Assembly: GCA_024641225.1 (NCBI GenBank)
Contig: JAHEDN010000063.1
Location: 1,286 to 9,967, forward strand
DNA: 8,682 bases
Direction of reading: 5' to 3'
Source of the DNA: Burkholderiales bacterium
GTDB lineage: Bacteria > Pseudomonadota > Gammaproteobacteria > Burkholderiales > Burkholderiaceae_F
The notes beneath the pieces are model-generated. The model was not told the origin of the DNA. It did no database searches and worked only from the letters and a program-made list of their open reading frames with translations. The translations under genes and the position numbers were made by a program. Shown here in pieces: positions 1 through 6,170 of the stretch; positions within the stretch are counted from its first letter, which is position 1; each line of letters opens with the position of its first letter.

Positions 1-1
1 C

Positions 2-70
2 GGCATGCACGGCGGACTGTCGAGCGCCGAGTGCCGCGTGCCGCTGATCCTCGCCGGCGCCGGCAGGTAA
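2..70 (+). CDS. C-terminal end of an alkaline phosphatase-superfamily phosphodiesterase (partial)
   Basis: Only the last 22 codons and a TAA stop (68-70) are inside the window. The frame reads GMHGGLSSAECRVPLILAG. A His-Gly-Gly-Leu-Ser followed by a short acidic stretch and Val-Pro-Leu-Ile is typical of the C-terminal end of type I phosphodiesterase / nucleotide pyrophosphatase and related alkaline-phosphatase-fold enzymes, where the His belongs to the metal site. This is a family-level call from a short fragment; substrate and full length cannot be known. The gene runs toward the minus-strand dctM, so the two are convergent, with about 86 bases between their stops. It is probably not part of the transport locus. 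Confidence 0.6.
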   Translation, partial: GMHGGLSSAECRVPLILAGAGR

Positions 71-156
71 GCGTCCGCCATGCAGGCCGGGGCGATGTTC
101 GGTCGCCAGCGCCGTATGCAGGGCAGGATCGGCGGCCGCGCGAAGCCGCGCCGCTG

Positions 157-1443
157 CTACGGCCCGTAGATCGCGCCGACGAGGCCGGTTGAAAAGACAG
201 GGACGTAGGTGACGACGAGCAGCGTCGCGATCAGCAGCAGGATGTAGCCGACGTTGACGCGGGTCACCGCCCACATGTCTTCCTTGGCGATCGAGCAGGC
301 GACCGCGAGCACGCTCGCCACCGGCGGCGTCTGCTGTCCGATGGCGATGTTCAGCGTGACGATGATTCCGAAGTGCACCGGGTCCACGCCGAGTTCGCGC
401 ACCAGCGGCATCACGATCGGCACGACGAGCACGATCGCCGCCGCGCCGTGCATGATGCAGCCGAGCCCGAAGAGGAGCAGGTTCAGCATCGCCAGCACGA
501 CATAGCGGTTTTCGCTGATGGCGAGCATCGCCCGCGTCAGTCGCACCGGAACCTCGAGCTCGGTGAGGTAAATCCCCAGCACGGCCGACGCCGTCACCAG
601 CAGCATGACCGCCGCCGTCTGGACCACGCCATCGACGAGCGACCTGTGCAGCAGCCGCAGGTCGAGCTCGCGGTAGATGAACACGCCGATGACCAGCGCC
701 GCGAGCACCGCCAGTCCGGCGGCCTCGGTCGCGGTGACGATGCCGCTGAAGATCCCGCCGAGGATGATCACCGGCAGCGTCAGGGCCCATCCGGCCTCCC
801 TGAACGACCGCCACAGGCGCCGGAGGCTGAAGGCGTCCTCTCGCGGAAGATTGAACCGCACGGCGTACCAGTAAGACAGCGCCATCATCGCGATCCCACA
901 GACGATGCCGGGCACGATTCCCGCGATGAACAACTGCGTGATCGAGGTGTCCGAGATCGCGCCGTAGAGAATCATCGGCAGCGAGGGCGGAATGATCACG
1001 GCCAGCGAGGCGGACGAAGACGTCACGGCGGCAGAGAAGCGCCCCGAGTATCCGCGTCGCTTCATCTCGGGGATGAGCACGGAACCCAGCGCGGCAACGT
1101 CGGCCACCGCCGAACCCGAGATCTCGGCAAAGATCATCGACACGAAGACGTTGACCATCGCGAGCCCGCCGCGGATGAACCCGACGAGGGCGGTCACGAA
1201 GGCAATCAGCCGCCGCGAGATGCCCGAGGTGTTCATCAGGCCGCCCGCGAGGATGAACAGCGGAATCGCGAGCAGCGGGAAGCTGGTGGCGCCGCTGTAG
1301 AACGTCAGCATGGCGTTCACCAGCGCGGTCGTGCCGTGCGCCGCGACCATCCCGGCCATTGCAACGACCGCGATCGCCACCGCGATCGGCACGTTGATCA
1401 GAACGAGCACGACGAGCAGCAGGAACACCAGCGCGATGGTCAT
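157..1443 (-). CDS. dctM: TRAP transporter large permease subunit (DctM family)
   Basis: This is the large membrane subunit of a TRAP transporter, the channel-forming part that couples uptake of a periplasmic-receptor-bound organic acid to an ion gradient. The product has 428 residues, the normal family length, and is hydrophobic throughout, consistent with about 12 membrane segments. Family signatures are visible: PLLAIPLFILAG at 56-67, GSAVADVAALGSVLIPEMKRRGY at about 110-132 (first part GSAVADVAALG), and IPPSLPMILYG at 151-161. The ATG overlaps the stop of dctQ by four bases (ATGA, 1440-1443), and a GGAGG lies six bases upstream inside dctQ, so the two are translationally coupled. It is the last gene of the gntR-pdxA-dctPQM operon. 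The family assignment is secure; the transported substrate is unknown. Confidence 0.96.
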   Translation of the reverse strand: MTIALVFLLLVVLVLINVPIAVAIAVVAMAGMVAAHGTTALVNAMLTFYSGATSFPLLAIPLFILAGGLMNTSGISRRLIAFVTALVGFIRGGLAMVNVFVSMIFAEISGSAVADVAALGSVLIPEMKRRGYSGRFSAAVTSSSASLAVIIPPSLPMILYGAISDTSITQLFIAGIVPGIVCGIAMMALSYWYAVRFNLPREDAFSLRRLWRSFREAGWALTLPVIILGGIFSGIVTATEAAGLAVLAALVIGVFIYRELDLRLLHRSLVDGVVQTAAVMLLVTASAVLGIYLTELEVPVRLTRAMLAISENRYVVLAMLNLLLFGLGCIMHGAAAIVLVVPIVMPLVRELGVDPVHFGIIVTLNIAIGQQTPPVASVLAVACSIAKEDMWAVTRVNVGYILLLIATLLVVTYVPVFSTGLVGAIYGP

Positions 1444-2009
1444 CGCTGGCCTCCGCGCAGACCGGCGCGAACCTCGTCCGAGCGCGCCATTCCTTCGGCG
1501 ATGGCGTCGCTGATCTCCTTCGACTCATCGTCGACGCCACCGCGCACGCGCGCCAGGCTCTCCGGCAGATCGAGCAGTTCGGCAGCGATGACCAGTACGG
1601 CCGCGACAGGCACGACGCTTTGCACGAACTGCACCGACAGCCAGGGCAGCGTCACCAGCGTATCGCCGAACATCAGCCCCAGCGCGCGCGTACCGGCGAA
1701 GCAGACGACTGCCCAGAAGCCCAGCACGACCGCCTTGGCCAGCGCGAAGCAGGGCAGCCGCAGCGCGAGGGGAAGGCGAAACACGAGGCCGGGGAAGCCG
1801 AGGTGCGCGTGCCGCAGAACCGCCAGGCCGGCGCCGAGAAACGTCAGCCAGGCGAGCAGCACCGACGCAACTTCGTCGTACCAGATGATCGATGCGCCCG
1901 CCTTACGGAAACCGACCGCAGCGATGACGAGCGCTGCCAGGCCGAGCAGCAGGCCAATGGTCAGAACCTGCAGCGCCGCGTCAAGCCAGCGCCTCGCGCG
2001 TGCGAGCAC
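1440..2009 (-). CDS. dctQ: TRAP transporter small permease subunit (DctQ family)
   Basis: This is the small four-helix membrane subunit that pairs with DctM. The product has 189 residues, with hydrophobic segments at about 13-33, 46-64, 87-107 and 124-145. The DctQ signature WYDEVASVLLAWLTFLGAG begins at residue 43 and is followed by the conserved basic/His stretch RHAHLGF (66-72). The start is GTG: an in-frame TGA lies only three codons upstream (TGA TCG ACC GTG), and no ATG occurs until far inside the protein. There is no strong ribosome-binding site, so translation probably depends on coupling to dctP, whose stop is 30 bases away. A charged tail of about 40 residues after helix 4 (VDDESKEISD and onward) is longer than the minimum for the family. 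It is cytoplasmic or periplasmic by inference only. Confidence 0.93.
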   Translation of the reverse strand: MLARARRWLDAALQVLTIGLLLGLAALVIAAVGFRKAGASIIWYDEVASVLLAWLTFLGAGLAVLRHAHLGFPGLVFRLPLALRLPCFALAKAVVLGFWAVVCFAGTRALGLMFGDTLVTLPWLSVQFVQSVVPVAAVLVIAAELLDLPESLARVRGGVDDESKEISDAIAEGMARSDEVRAGLRGGQR

Positions 2010-2039
2010 GGTCGATCACCGGTAGCCGAAGCGCCGCGC

Positions 2040-3026
2040 CTAGTTCGCGGCGCGCAGCGTCGCCTCGATCATCGCCTTGCCGTTCGGCACTTCCTTCTCG
2101 AACTCGTCGTAAAGTGGCTGGCTCGCCTTGACGAATGCGGCGCGATCGGCGGTGTTGACCTTGATGCCGCCAGCGACGAGTTTGTCCTTGAGCACCTCGT
2201 CGTCCTTGGCGCCACGTTCGTACGACCAGGCTTCCATCTCCTTGGCCGTCTGCTGGATGACGTCGCGGATCTCCTGCGGCCAATTGCTCCAGGTGGCGGT
2301 CCCGGTGGTAAGGAACGAAGGCGTATAGACGTGGTTGGTGACGGACAGGAACTTCTGGACCTCCTGGAACTTCGCCGCGTAGATGTTCGTGTACGGGTTC
2401 TCCTGGCCGTCGATCACGCCGGTCTGCAGGCCGACGAAGACCTCGGAGAAGGCCATCGGCGTGGGATTCGCGCCCCACAGCTTGAACATCTTCACGCGCC
2501 AGGCACCGCCCGGCACGCGCAGCTTGATGCCCTTCAGGTCGTCCGGCTTGTCGATTGGACGGGTGTTGTTGGTGATCTGCCGGAAGCCGTTCTCCCACAG
2601 GCCGAGGATCTTGTAGCCCTTCTTCTCGGTGACCGGCGCGATCATCTGCCAGAACACGTTCGGCGCAATCCGGTTCAGGTGCCCACGGTCCTTGATCAGG
2701 AACGGCATGTCGAACAGCGCGAACTCGGGACTCACCGTCGACATGATCGACGACGGCATCGACAGGTGAACCGAGCCGAGGCGCAGCTTCTGCATCAGCT
2801 CCTTGTCGCCGCCCAGCTGCGATGACGCGAAGAACTTGACCGTCGCCTTGCCGGCCAGCTTCTCGTTGGCGCGGCGGGTGAACTCTTCGCCCGTCAGCGC
2901 CTGCAGCGACCCGGCCTCGGCGCTGATGCCGAAGATGATTTCGCTGGGCGCCTGGGCCACCAGCGGCGAACTGAACAAAACGGCCGCGACGGCGGCAAGA
3001 CCTGCGGATACTCGAAGTGCCTTCAT
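2040..3026 (-). CDS. dctP: TRAP transporter periplasmic substrate-binding protein (DctP family)
   Basis: This is the extracytoplasmic receptor that captures the ligand and delivers it to DctQM. The product has 328 residues, typical for the family. A signal peptide occupies about residues 1-26 (Lys-Arg N-region, hydrophobic core, then LVAQA before the probable cleavage site). The mature protein shows the DctP core: KLRVPGGAWRVKMFKLWGA at 168-186, with Arg170 in the position that binds the ligand carboxylate in known TRAP receptors, then FSEVFVGLQTGVIDGQENP at 193-211, and NHVYTP at 231-236. The start has a strong AGGAGGAGG-type ribosome-binding site just upstream, in a 41-base gap after pdxA. 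The conserved Arg predicts a monocarboxylate-bearing ligand such as a sugar acid or keto acid; the exact ligand is not predictable from this sequence alone. Confidence 0.96.
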   Translation of the reverse strand: MKALRVSAGLAAVAAVLFSSPLVAQAPSEIIFGISAEAGSLQALTGEEFTRRANEKLAGKATVKFFASSQLGGDKELMQKLRLGSVHLSMPSSIMSTVSPEFALFDMPFLIKDRGHLNRIAPNVFWQMIAPVTEKKGYKILGLWENGFRQITNNTRPIDKPDDLKGIKLRVPGGAWRVKMFKLWGANPTPMAFSEVFVGLQTGVIDGQENPYTNIYAAKFQEVQKFLSVTNHVYTPSFLTTGTATWSNWPQEIRDVIQQTAKEMEAWSYERGAKDDEVLKDKLVAGGIKVNTADRAAFVKASQPLYDEFEKEVPNGKAMIEATLRAAN

Positions 3027-3067
3027 TGCCCTGTCCTCCTCCTCTGTGCAGTGCCGACCCGCCGTCC

Positions 3068-4078
3068 TCAGTGCGCCCGTTGCGCACGGGCCGACATGTC
3101 GGCAACCACGTGAAACGCCCGCCGAATGGCTTCGGCGTTCGCAACTCCCTTGCCGGCGATGTCGAACGCGGTGCCCTGCGCCGGGGTCGCCACCGGATAG
3201 GGCAGCCCGCCCATCACGGTGACCCCGCGCTCGAAGCCGAGCGTTTTCATCGCGATCTGTCCCTGATCGTGGTACATGGTCAGCACGGCGTCGTAGCCCT
3301 CCCGCCGGGCAAGCAGGAACGCCGTGTCGGACGGAAACGGTCCGCGCGCATCGATGCCCTCGCCCTGAAGGCGGGCAATGGCCGGCGCGATGACGTCGAT
3401 TTCCTCGCGGCCCATCGTGCCGCCGTCACCCGCGTGCGGATTCAGCGCGCACACGGCGATCTTCGGCCGCGCAACCCCGCTCATGCGCAGCGACCTTTCG
3501 ATGACGTAGGCGCCGGTGCACACCGCGTCGACGGTGACCTGGTCGGCAACGCGGCGCAACGCGATATGCGAAGTCACGCGCGACGTCCAGAGCCCGTCGA
3601 GCATGTTCAGCTCGCACACCGGCTCCTGGACCCCGAGATGCTCGGCAACGTATTCAAGTTCGTCTTCCTGCTTCAGGCCAGCCAGCCGCATCGCCTGCTT
3701 GTTCAGCGGCGCGAACACGACCCCGTCGATCTGTCCGGCCGCCAGCGCGTCCGCGACAAACGCCAGCTGGCGCAGCACCGCGCCTCCCGCGACCGGCGTG
3801 GCACGCCCGACGGTGATGGCCTCCGCATCGATGACCGGCAGCGGCAGCAATGACGGGCGTCCGGCGGCAAACACGAGCCGGTCGATGCTGTCGACCGGCA
3901 GCGCGTCGATCGACGTCGCGGCGACACGCTGGCCCGTCTCCCAGACCGCCGGCGGCGCCACGACGAGAACGCGCGCCCGCCCGTAGATCTCGGGCATGGC
4001 GAGCAGCTTGACGGCGAGCTCGGGCCCCACTCCGTTGGGATCGCCCATCAGCAGCGCGATTCTCGGCAGGTCCGTCAT
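3068..4078 (-). CDS. pdxA: PdxA-family NAD-dependent dehydrogenase (4-hydroxythreonine-4-phosphate dehydrogenase-like, probably catabolic)
   Basis: PdxA enzymes oxidise a hydroxy acid next to a carboxylate with NAD and then decarboxylate it. From ATG 4078 the product has 336 residues, the usual length, beginning MTDLPRIALLMGDPNGVGPE, which matches the canonical N-terminus. The three metal-binding His residues are present: His171 (TSHIALRRV), His215 (LNPHAGDGGTMG) and His270 (MYHDQGQIAMKTLGFERGV). One oddity is that the motif usually seen as (D/A)HGTA(F/L)D reads PAQGTAFDIAGKG, with Gln301 in the usual His position. An alternative ATG at 4108 overlaps the gntR stop by 11 bases and has a better ribosome-binding site (AAGAAGG, nine bases upstream); it would add ten residues that do not look like the family. 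Its place between a GntR regulator and a transporter favours a catabolic paralogue (as in D-threonate or terephthalate-diol pathways) over vitamin B6 synthesis. The substrate is unknown. Confidence 0.9.
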   Translation of the reverse strand: MTDLPRIALLMGDPNGVGPELAVKLLAMPEIYGRARVLVVAPPAVWETGQRVAATSIDALPVDSIDRLVFAAGRPSLLPLPVIDAEAITVGRATPVAGGAVLRQLAFVADALAAGQIDGVVFAPLNKQAMRLAGLKQEDELEYVAEHLGVQEPVCELNMLDGLWTSRVTSHIALRRVADQVTVDAVCTGAYVIERSLRMSGVARPKIAVCALNPHAGDGGTMGREEIDVIAPAIARLQGEGIDARGPFPSDTAFLLARREGYDAVLTMYHDQGQIAMKTLGFERGVTVMGGLPYPVATPAQGTAFDIAGKGVANAEAIRRAFHVVADMSARAQRAH

Positions 4079-4097
4079 CGGTCCCGTCGAGACAGCA

Positions 4098-4808
4098 TCA
4101 ATAGCCATAGGCCTTGACCTTCTTCCAGGTTTGCGTGAGGTGATCGCGGAGCAGTCGGCGCACGGTCCGGACATCGCGCTTTTCCAGCGCCCGGGCGATC
4201 GCCTCGTGTTCCTCGACCGCCGAATTCCAGCGGTCCGTCCGGTTCGACATGAAGCGCACGCGGTAAAGCCTTGCGTTGAGGGTTTCGTGCAGGCTCTGCA
4301 GCGTCGCGTTGCGGCTGGCCCGCGCGATGCGCCGATGAATCTCCTGATTCAGCCTGAAATACGCGTGCCGATCGCGGCGCCCGTACGCCTTCACCATGCG
4401 ATCGTGCGCCTCTCGAATCGCAGCAATCTCTGCGTCGGTCGCCCGCGAGCAGGCCAGCTCGCCGCAGCTTGCCTCGAGCACGCCCATTGCCTCGAGCATG
4501 TCCTCGACCTGGTCCGCCGACGGGCTGGCGACGAACGCGCCACGGTTAGGCTCAAGCTGGACCAGCCCTTCTGCCGCGAGCATCTTGATGGCCTCGCGCA
4601 GCGGCGTTCGCGAGACATGCAGGCGCTCCGCAAGCTCGCGCTCGTTCAGCTTGGCGCCGGCCGAAAGCTCGTCGGCGGCGATCATGTCGCGCAGGCGCCC
4701 GGCGACCTGCGCCGGCAACGCAGCGCGCACGATGCGCTGCGCCTGCGCGGCGGAGCCTGCGGTCGTCGAGCCTGAACGGGGCACGTCGGCGCCTTGCACT
4801 GAAGCCAT
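4098..4808 (-). CDS. GntR-family transcriptional regulator with FCD ligand-binding domain
   Basis: This is a DNA-binding regulator of 236 residues, normal for the FadR subfamily. A winged helix-turn-helix spans about residues 32-97, with ERELAERLHVSRTPLREAI and GLVQLEPNRGAFV as the recognition helix and wing. An all-helical FCD domain follows at about 103-228. FCD metal/ligand positions can be followed: Asn154 and His158 (RLNQEIHRR), His201 (EEHEAIARAL) and His223 (LLRDHL). Asn stands where many members have Asp. The ATG at 4808 has a GGGAGGG ribosome-binding sequence three bases upstream. It is the first gene of the operon with pdxA and dctPQM, and it diverges from the DapA-like gene. FCD regulators generally bind small carboxylates and repress in their absence, so it probably controls both directions and itself through the palindrome at 4826-4841. 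That regulatory role is inferred. Confidence 0.93.
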   Translation of the reverse strand: MASVQGADVPRSGSTTAGSAAQAQRIVRAALPAQVAGRLRDMIAADELSAGAKLNERELAERLHVSRTPLREAIKMLAAEGLVQLEPNRGAFVASPSADQVEDMLEAMGVLEASCGELACSRATDAEIAAIREAHDRMVKAYGRRDRHAYFRLNQEIHRRIARASRNATLQSLHETLNARLYRVRFMSNRTDRWNSAVEEHEAIARALEKRDVRTVRRLLRDHLTQTWKKVKAYGY

Positions 4809-4825
4809 CTACCCTCCCGAGTCGT

Positions 4826-4841
4826 ATTATGTATACAAAAT
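4826..4841. promoter_or_regulatory. Candidate GntR operator palindrome
   Basis: The sequence ATTATGTATACAAAAT is an inverted repeat with a perfect 8-base core, TGTATACA (4830-4837). The outer ATT/AAT arms also pair, leaving one mismatched position in each half. It lies 18 bases upstream of the gntR start in an AT-rich island inside GC-rich DNA. FCD-type GntR regulators commonly bind short palindromes of this kind centred on GTATAC-like cores next to their own genes. No other TGTATACA was noticed in the window. Binding by the adjacent regulator is an inference. Confidence 0.65.
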
Positions 4842-4853
4842 GCCAAAAGGCAA
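4826..4853 (-). promoter_or_regulatory. Candidate sigma-70 promoter for the gntR-pdxA-dctPQM operon
   Basis: On the minus strand, TTGCCT (4853-4848; 4 of 6 matches to TTGACA) is followed by a 16-base spacer and CATAAT (4831-4826; 5 of 6 matches to TATAAT). Transcription would start near 4819, giving a very short leader that holds only the GGGAGGG ribosome-binding site before ATG 4808. The -10 box lies inside the TGTATACA palindrome, so a bound regulator would block RNA polymerase, consistent with autorepression. Promoter calls by eye in such DNA are tentative, but this is the only AT-rich patch nearby. Confidence 0.5.
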
Positions 4854-5041
4854 GGCGGTCACCGCGGCAGTGGACGTCGGCCGGGCGCCAACCGTAACGC
4901 CGGGGCCCGCGCAGGCCATCGACTCTTGTAGTCGCAGGATCGCGACGCGTAAGCTGCGCAGCGGCCGCAACAGCTTCGGGACGAATCGCCCATCGATGGC
5001 CGTCCTGACAAGCGCGACAGCCAAGGCGAGGAGGAGAGGTC

Positions 5042-5971
5042 ATGGGCCGGAGCCGTACACCGCGTCATCGGGGCATCTACCCCGTCGTGCCGACCACTTT
5101 CGCCGAGAACGGCGAACTCGATCTGCCCAGCCAGAAGCGCTGCGTCGATTTCATGATCGACGCCGGCGCCAACGGCCTCGCCATCCTGGCCAACTTTTCC
5201 GAGCAGTTCGCGCTGTCGGACGACGAGCGCGAGGTGCTCACGCAAACGATCCTCGAGCACGTCGCGGGCCGCGTGCCAGTGATCGTCACGACGACGCACT
5301 TCAGCTCGAAGATCTGCGCCGAGCGCAGCCGACGCGCGCGGGACCTCGGCGCGGCGATGGTCATGGTGATGCCGCCCTATCACGGCGCCACGATCCGCGT
5401 GCCGGAGGCCAAGCTCGTCGAGTTCTTCGCGTCGCTGTCCGACGCCATCGACATCCCGATCATGATCCAGGACGCGCCGGTGAGCGGCACGCCGATGCCG
5501 GCCGCGTTGCTGGCCCGGCTGGCGCGCGAAATCGAACATGTCGCTTACTTCAAGATAGAAACGCCGGGCGCGACCGCCAAGCTGCGCGAACTCGTCCGGC
5601 TGGGCGGCGAGTCGGTCGAAGGGCCCTGGGACGGCGAGGAAGGCATCACCCTGCTGCCCGACCTCGACGCCGGCGCCACCGGCTCGATGACCGGCGGCGG
5701 CTACCCCGACGGCATGCGCCGGATCTTCGACGCCTACGCCGCCGGCGAGAAGGAGGCCGCTGCCTCCGAGTACCAGCGCTGGCTGCCCCTGATCAACTAC
5801 GAGAACCGGCAGTGCGGCCTGCTGGCCGCCAAGGCGTTGATGAACGAAGGCGGCGTCATCGAATGCGACGCGCCACGCGCGCCGCTTCCCGCACTGCATC
5901 CCGACACTCGTGCCGGCCTCGTCGCGACAGCACGGCGCCTCGATCCGCTGGTGCTGCGGTGGGGAAAGTGA
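5042..5971 (+). CDS. DapA-superfamily lyase, probable 2-keto-3-deoxy sugar-acid dehydratase (L-2-keto-3-deoxyarabonate dehydratase-like)
   Basis: This is a class I Schiff-base enzyme with a TIM-barrel fold. The product has 309 residues, usual for the superfamily. The N-terminus GIYPVVPTTFAENGELD is the standard DapA-family opening. The catalytic Lys is Lys171 in VAYFKIETPG. True dihydrodipicolinate synthases carry a Tyr in a YN.P motif and a GTTGE loop; here these read IQDAPVSGT (142-150) and LANFSEQFALS (49-59), so lysine biosynthesis is unlikely. From memory, the QDAP.SGT motif, the ANFSEQFAL loop and the MTGGGYPDG stretch resemble L-2-keto-3-deoxyarabonate dehydratase of Azospirillum-type pathways, which yields alpha-ketoglutarate semialdehyde. 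That specific function is a moderate-confidence inference, because no arabonate dehydratase or semialdehyde dehydrogenase is in the window. The start is set by AGGAGG at 5029-5034, seven bases before the ATG. It diverges from gntR and precedes the TTT genes. Confidence 0.88.
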   Translation: MGRSRTPRHRGIYPVVPTTFAENGELDLPSQKRCVDFMIDAGANGLAILANFSEQFALSDDEREVLTQTILEHVAGRVPVIVTTTHFSSKICAERSRRARDLGAAMVMVMPPYHGATIRVPEAKLVEFFASLSDAIDIPIMIQDAPVSGTPMPAALLARLAREIEHVAYFKIETPGATAKLRELVRLGGESVEGPWDGEEGITLLPDLDAGATGSMTGGGYPDGMRRIFDAYAAGEKEAAASEYQRWLPLINYENRQCGLLAAKALMNEGGVIECDAPRAPLPALHPDTRAGLVATARRLDPLVLRWGK

Positions 5972-6002
5972 CGAAGCGTCGCAGCGTGACGGATGACCAA
6001 AG

Positions 6003-6028
6003 CGCCGGCGGCTGATCGCTCGCCGGTG
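6003..6028 (+). other. GC-rich hairpin between the DapA-like gene and tctC
   Basis: CCGGCG (6005-6010) pairs with CGCCGG (6021-6026). The stem extends outward through a G-U and a C-G pair (to 6003/6028) and inward by one G-U pair, leaving an eight-base loop. It lies about 30 bases after the lyase stop. No U-run follows, so it is not a classical intrinsic terminator. It could be an RNA-processing or attenuating element in a 199-base gap that otherwise shows only the tctC ribosome-binding site and a small palindrome. Confidence 0.35.
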
Positions 6029-6036
6029 TCATCTTG

Positions 6037-6047
6037 TGCAATTTGCA
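6037..6047. promoter_or_regulatory. Small AT-containing palindrome upstream of tctC
   Basis: TGCAATTTGCA is a perfect inverted repeat of TGCAA around a single central T. It is in the most AT-rich part of the gap before tctC, about 124 bases ahead of the start codon. It could be an operator for separate control of the TTT genes, but it is short, unlike the TGTATACA site, and may be chance. No convincing -35/-10 pair was found beside it. Confidence 0.2.
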
Positions 6048-6170
6048 GGCGGGCATCACACTCGCCTGGCGCCGCGTCGCTTCTTCCCGCGGATGTAGCT
6101 CCCGGCGCAGGATAACGACGACGCGACGGCTGCCGGCCAAAGCGCGCAACAACGACAAGGAGCCCAATTC

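Noticed and set aside
131..156. GC-rich fold after the dctM stop, possible terminator
   Set aside because: On the minus strand GCGCG-GCTT-CGCGC can pair, but the stem is only five pairs before a mismatch and no U-run follows. Such folds are expected by chance in this composition.
373..2025. Long plus-strand open frame opposite dctM and dctQ
   Set aside because: It is rich in Arg, His, Gln and Asp in a pattern typical of an antisense shadow of GC-rich hydrophobic genes. The minus-strand frames show clear TRAP family motifs and coupled starts.
1981..3144. Minus-strand frame of 387 codons overlapping dctP
   Set aside because: Arg/Gly-rich out-of-frame translation with no domain. The overlapping DctP frame has a signal peptide, family motifs and a strong ribosome-binding site.
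4859..5899. Minus-strand frame of 346 codons opposite the lyase gene
   Set aside because: Antisense shadow: the plus-strand frame has Lys171, the DapA-family fold motifs and AGGAGG upstream.
4396..6015. Plus-strand frame of 539 codons spanning the gntR complement, the intergenic region and the lyase gene
   Set aside because: It crosses the promoter region and runs out of frame through the lyase. Its composition is that of a GC-rich shadow, and no motif is recognisable. A short start inside it at ATG 4840 has no ribosome-binding site.
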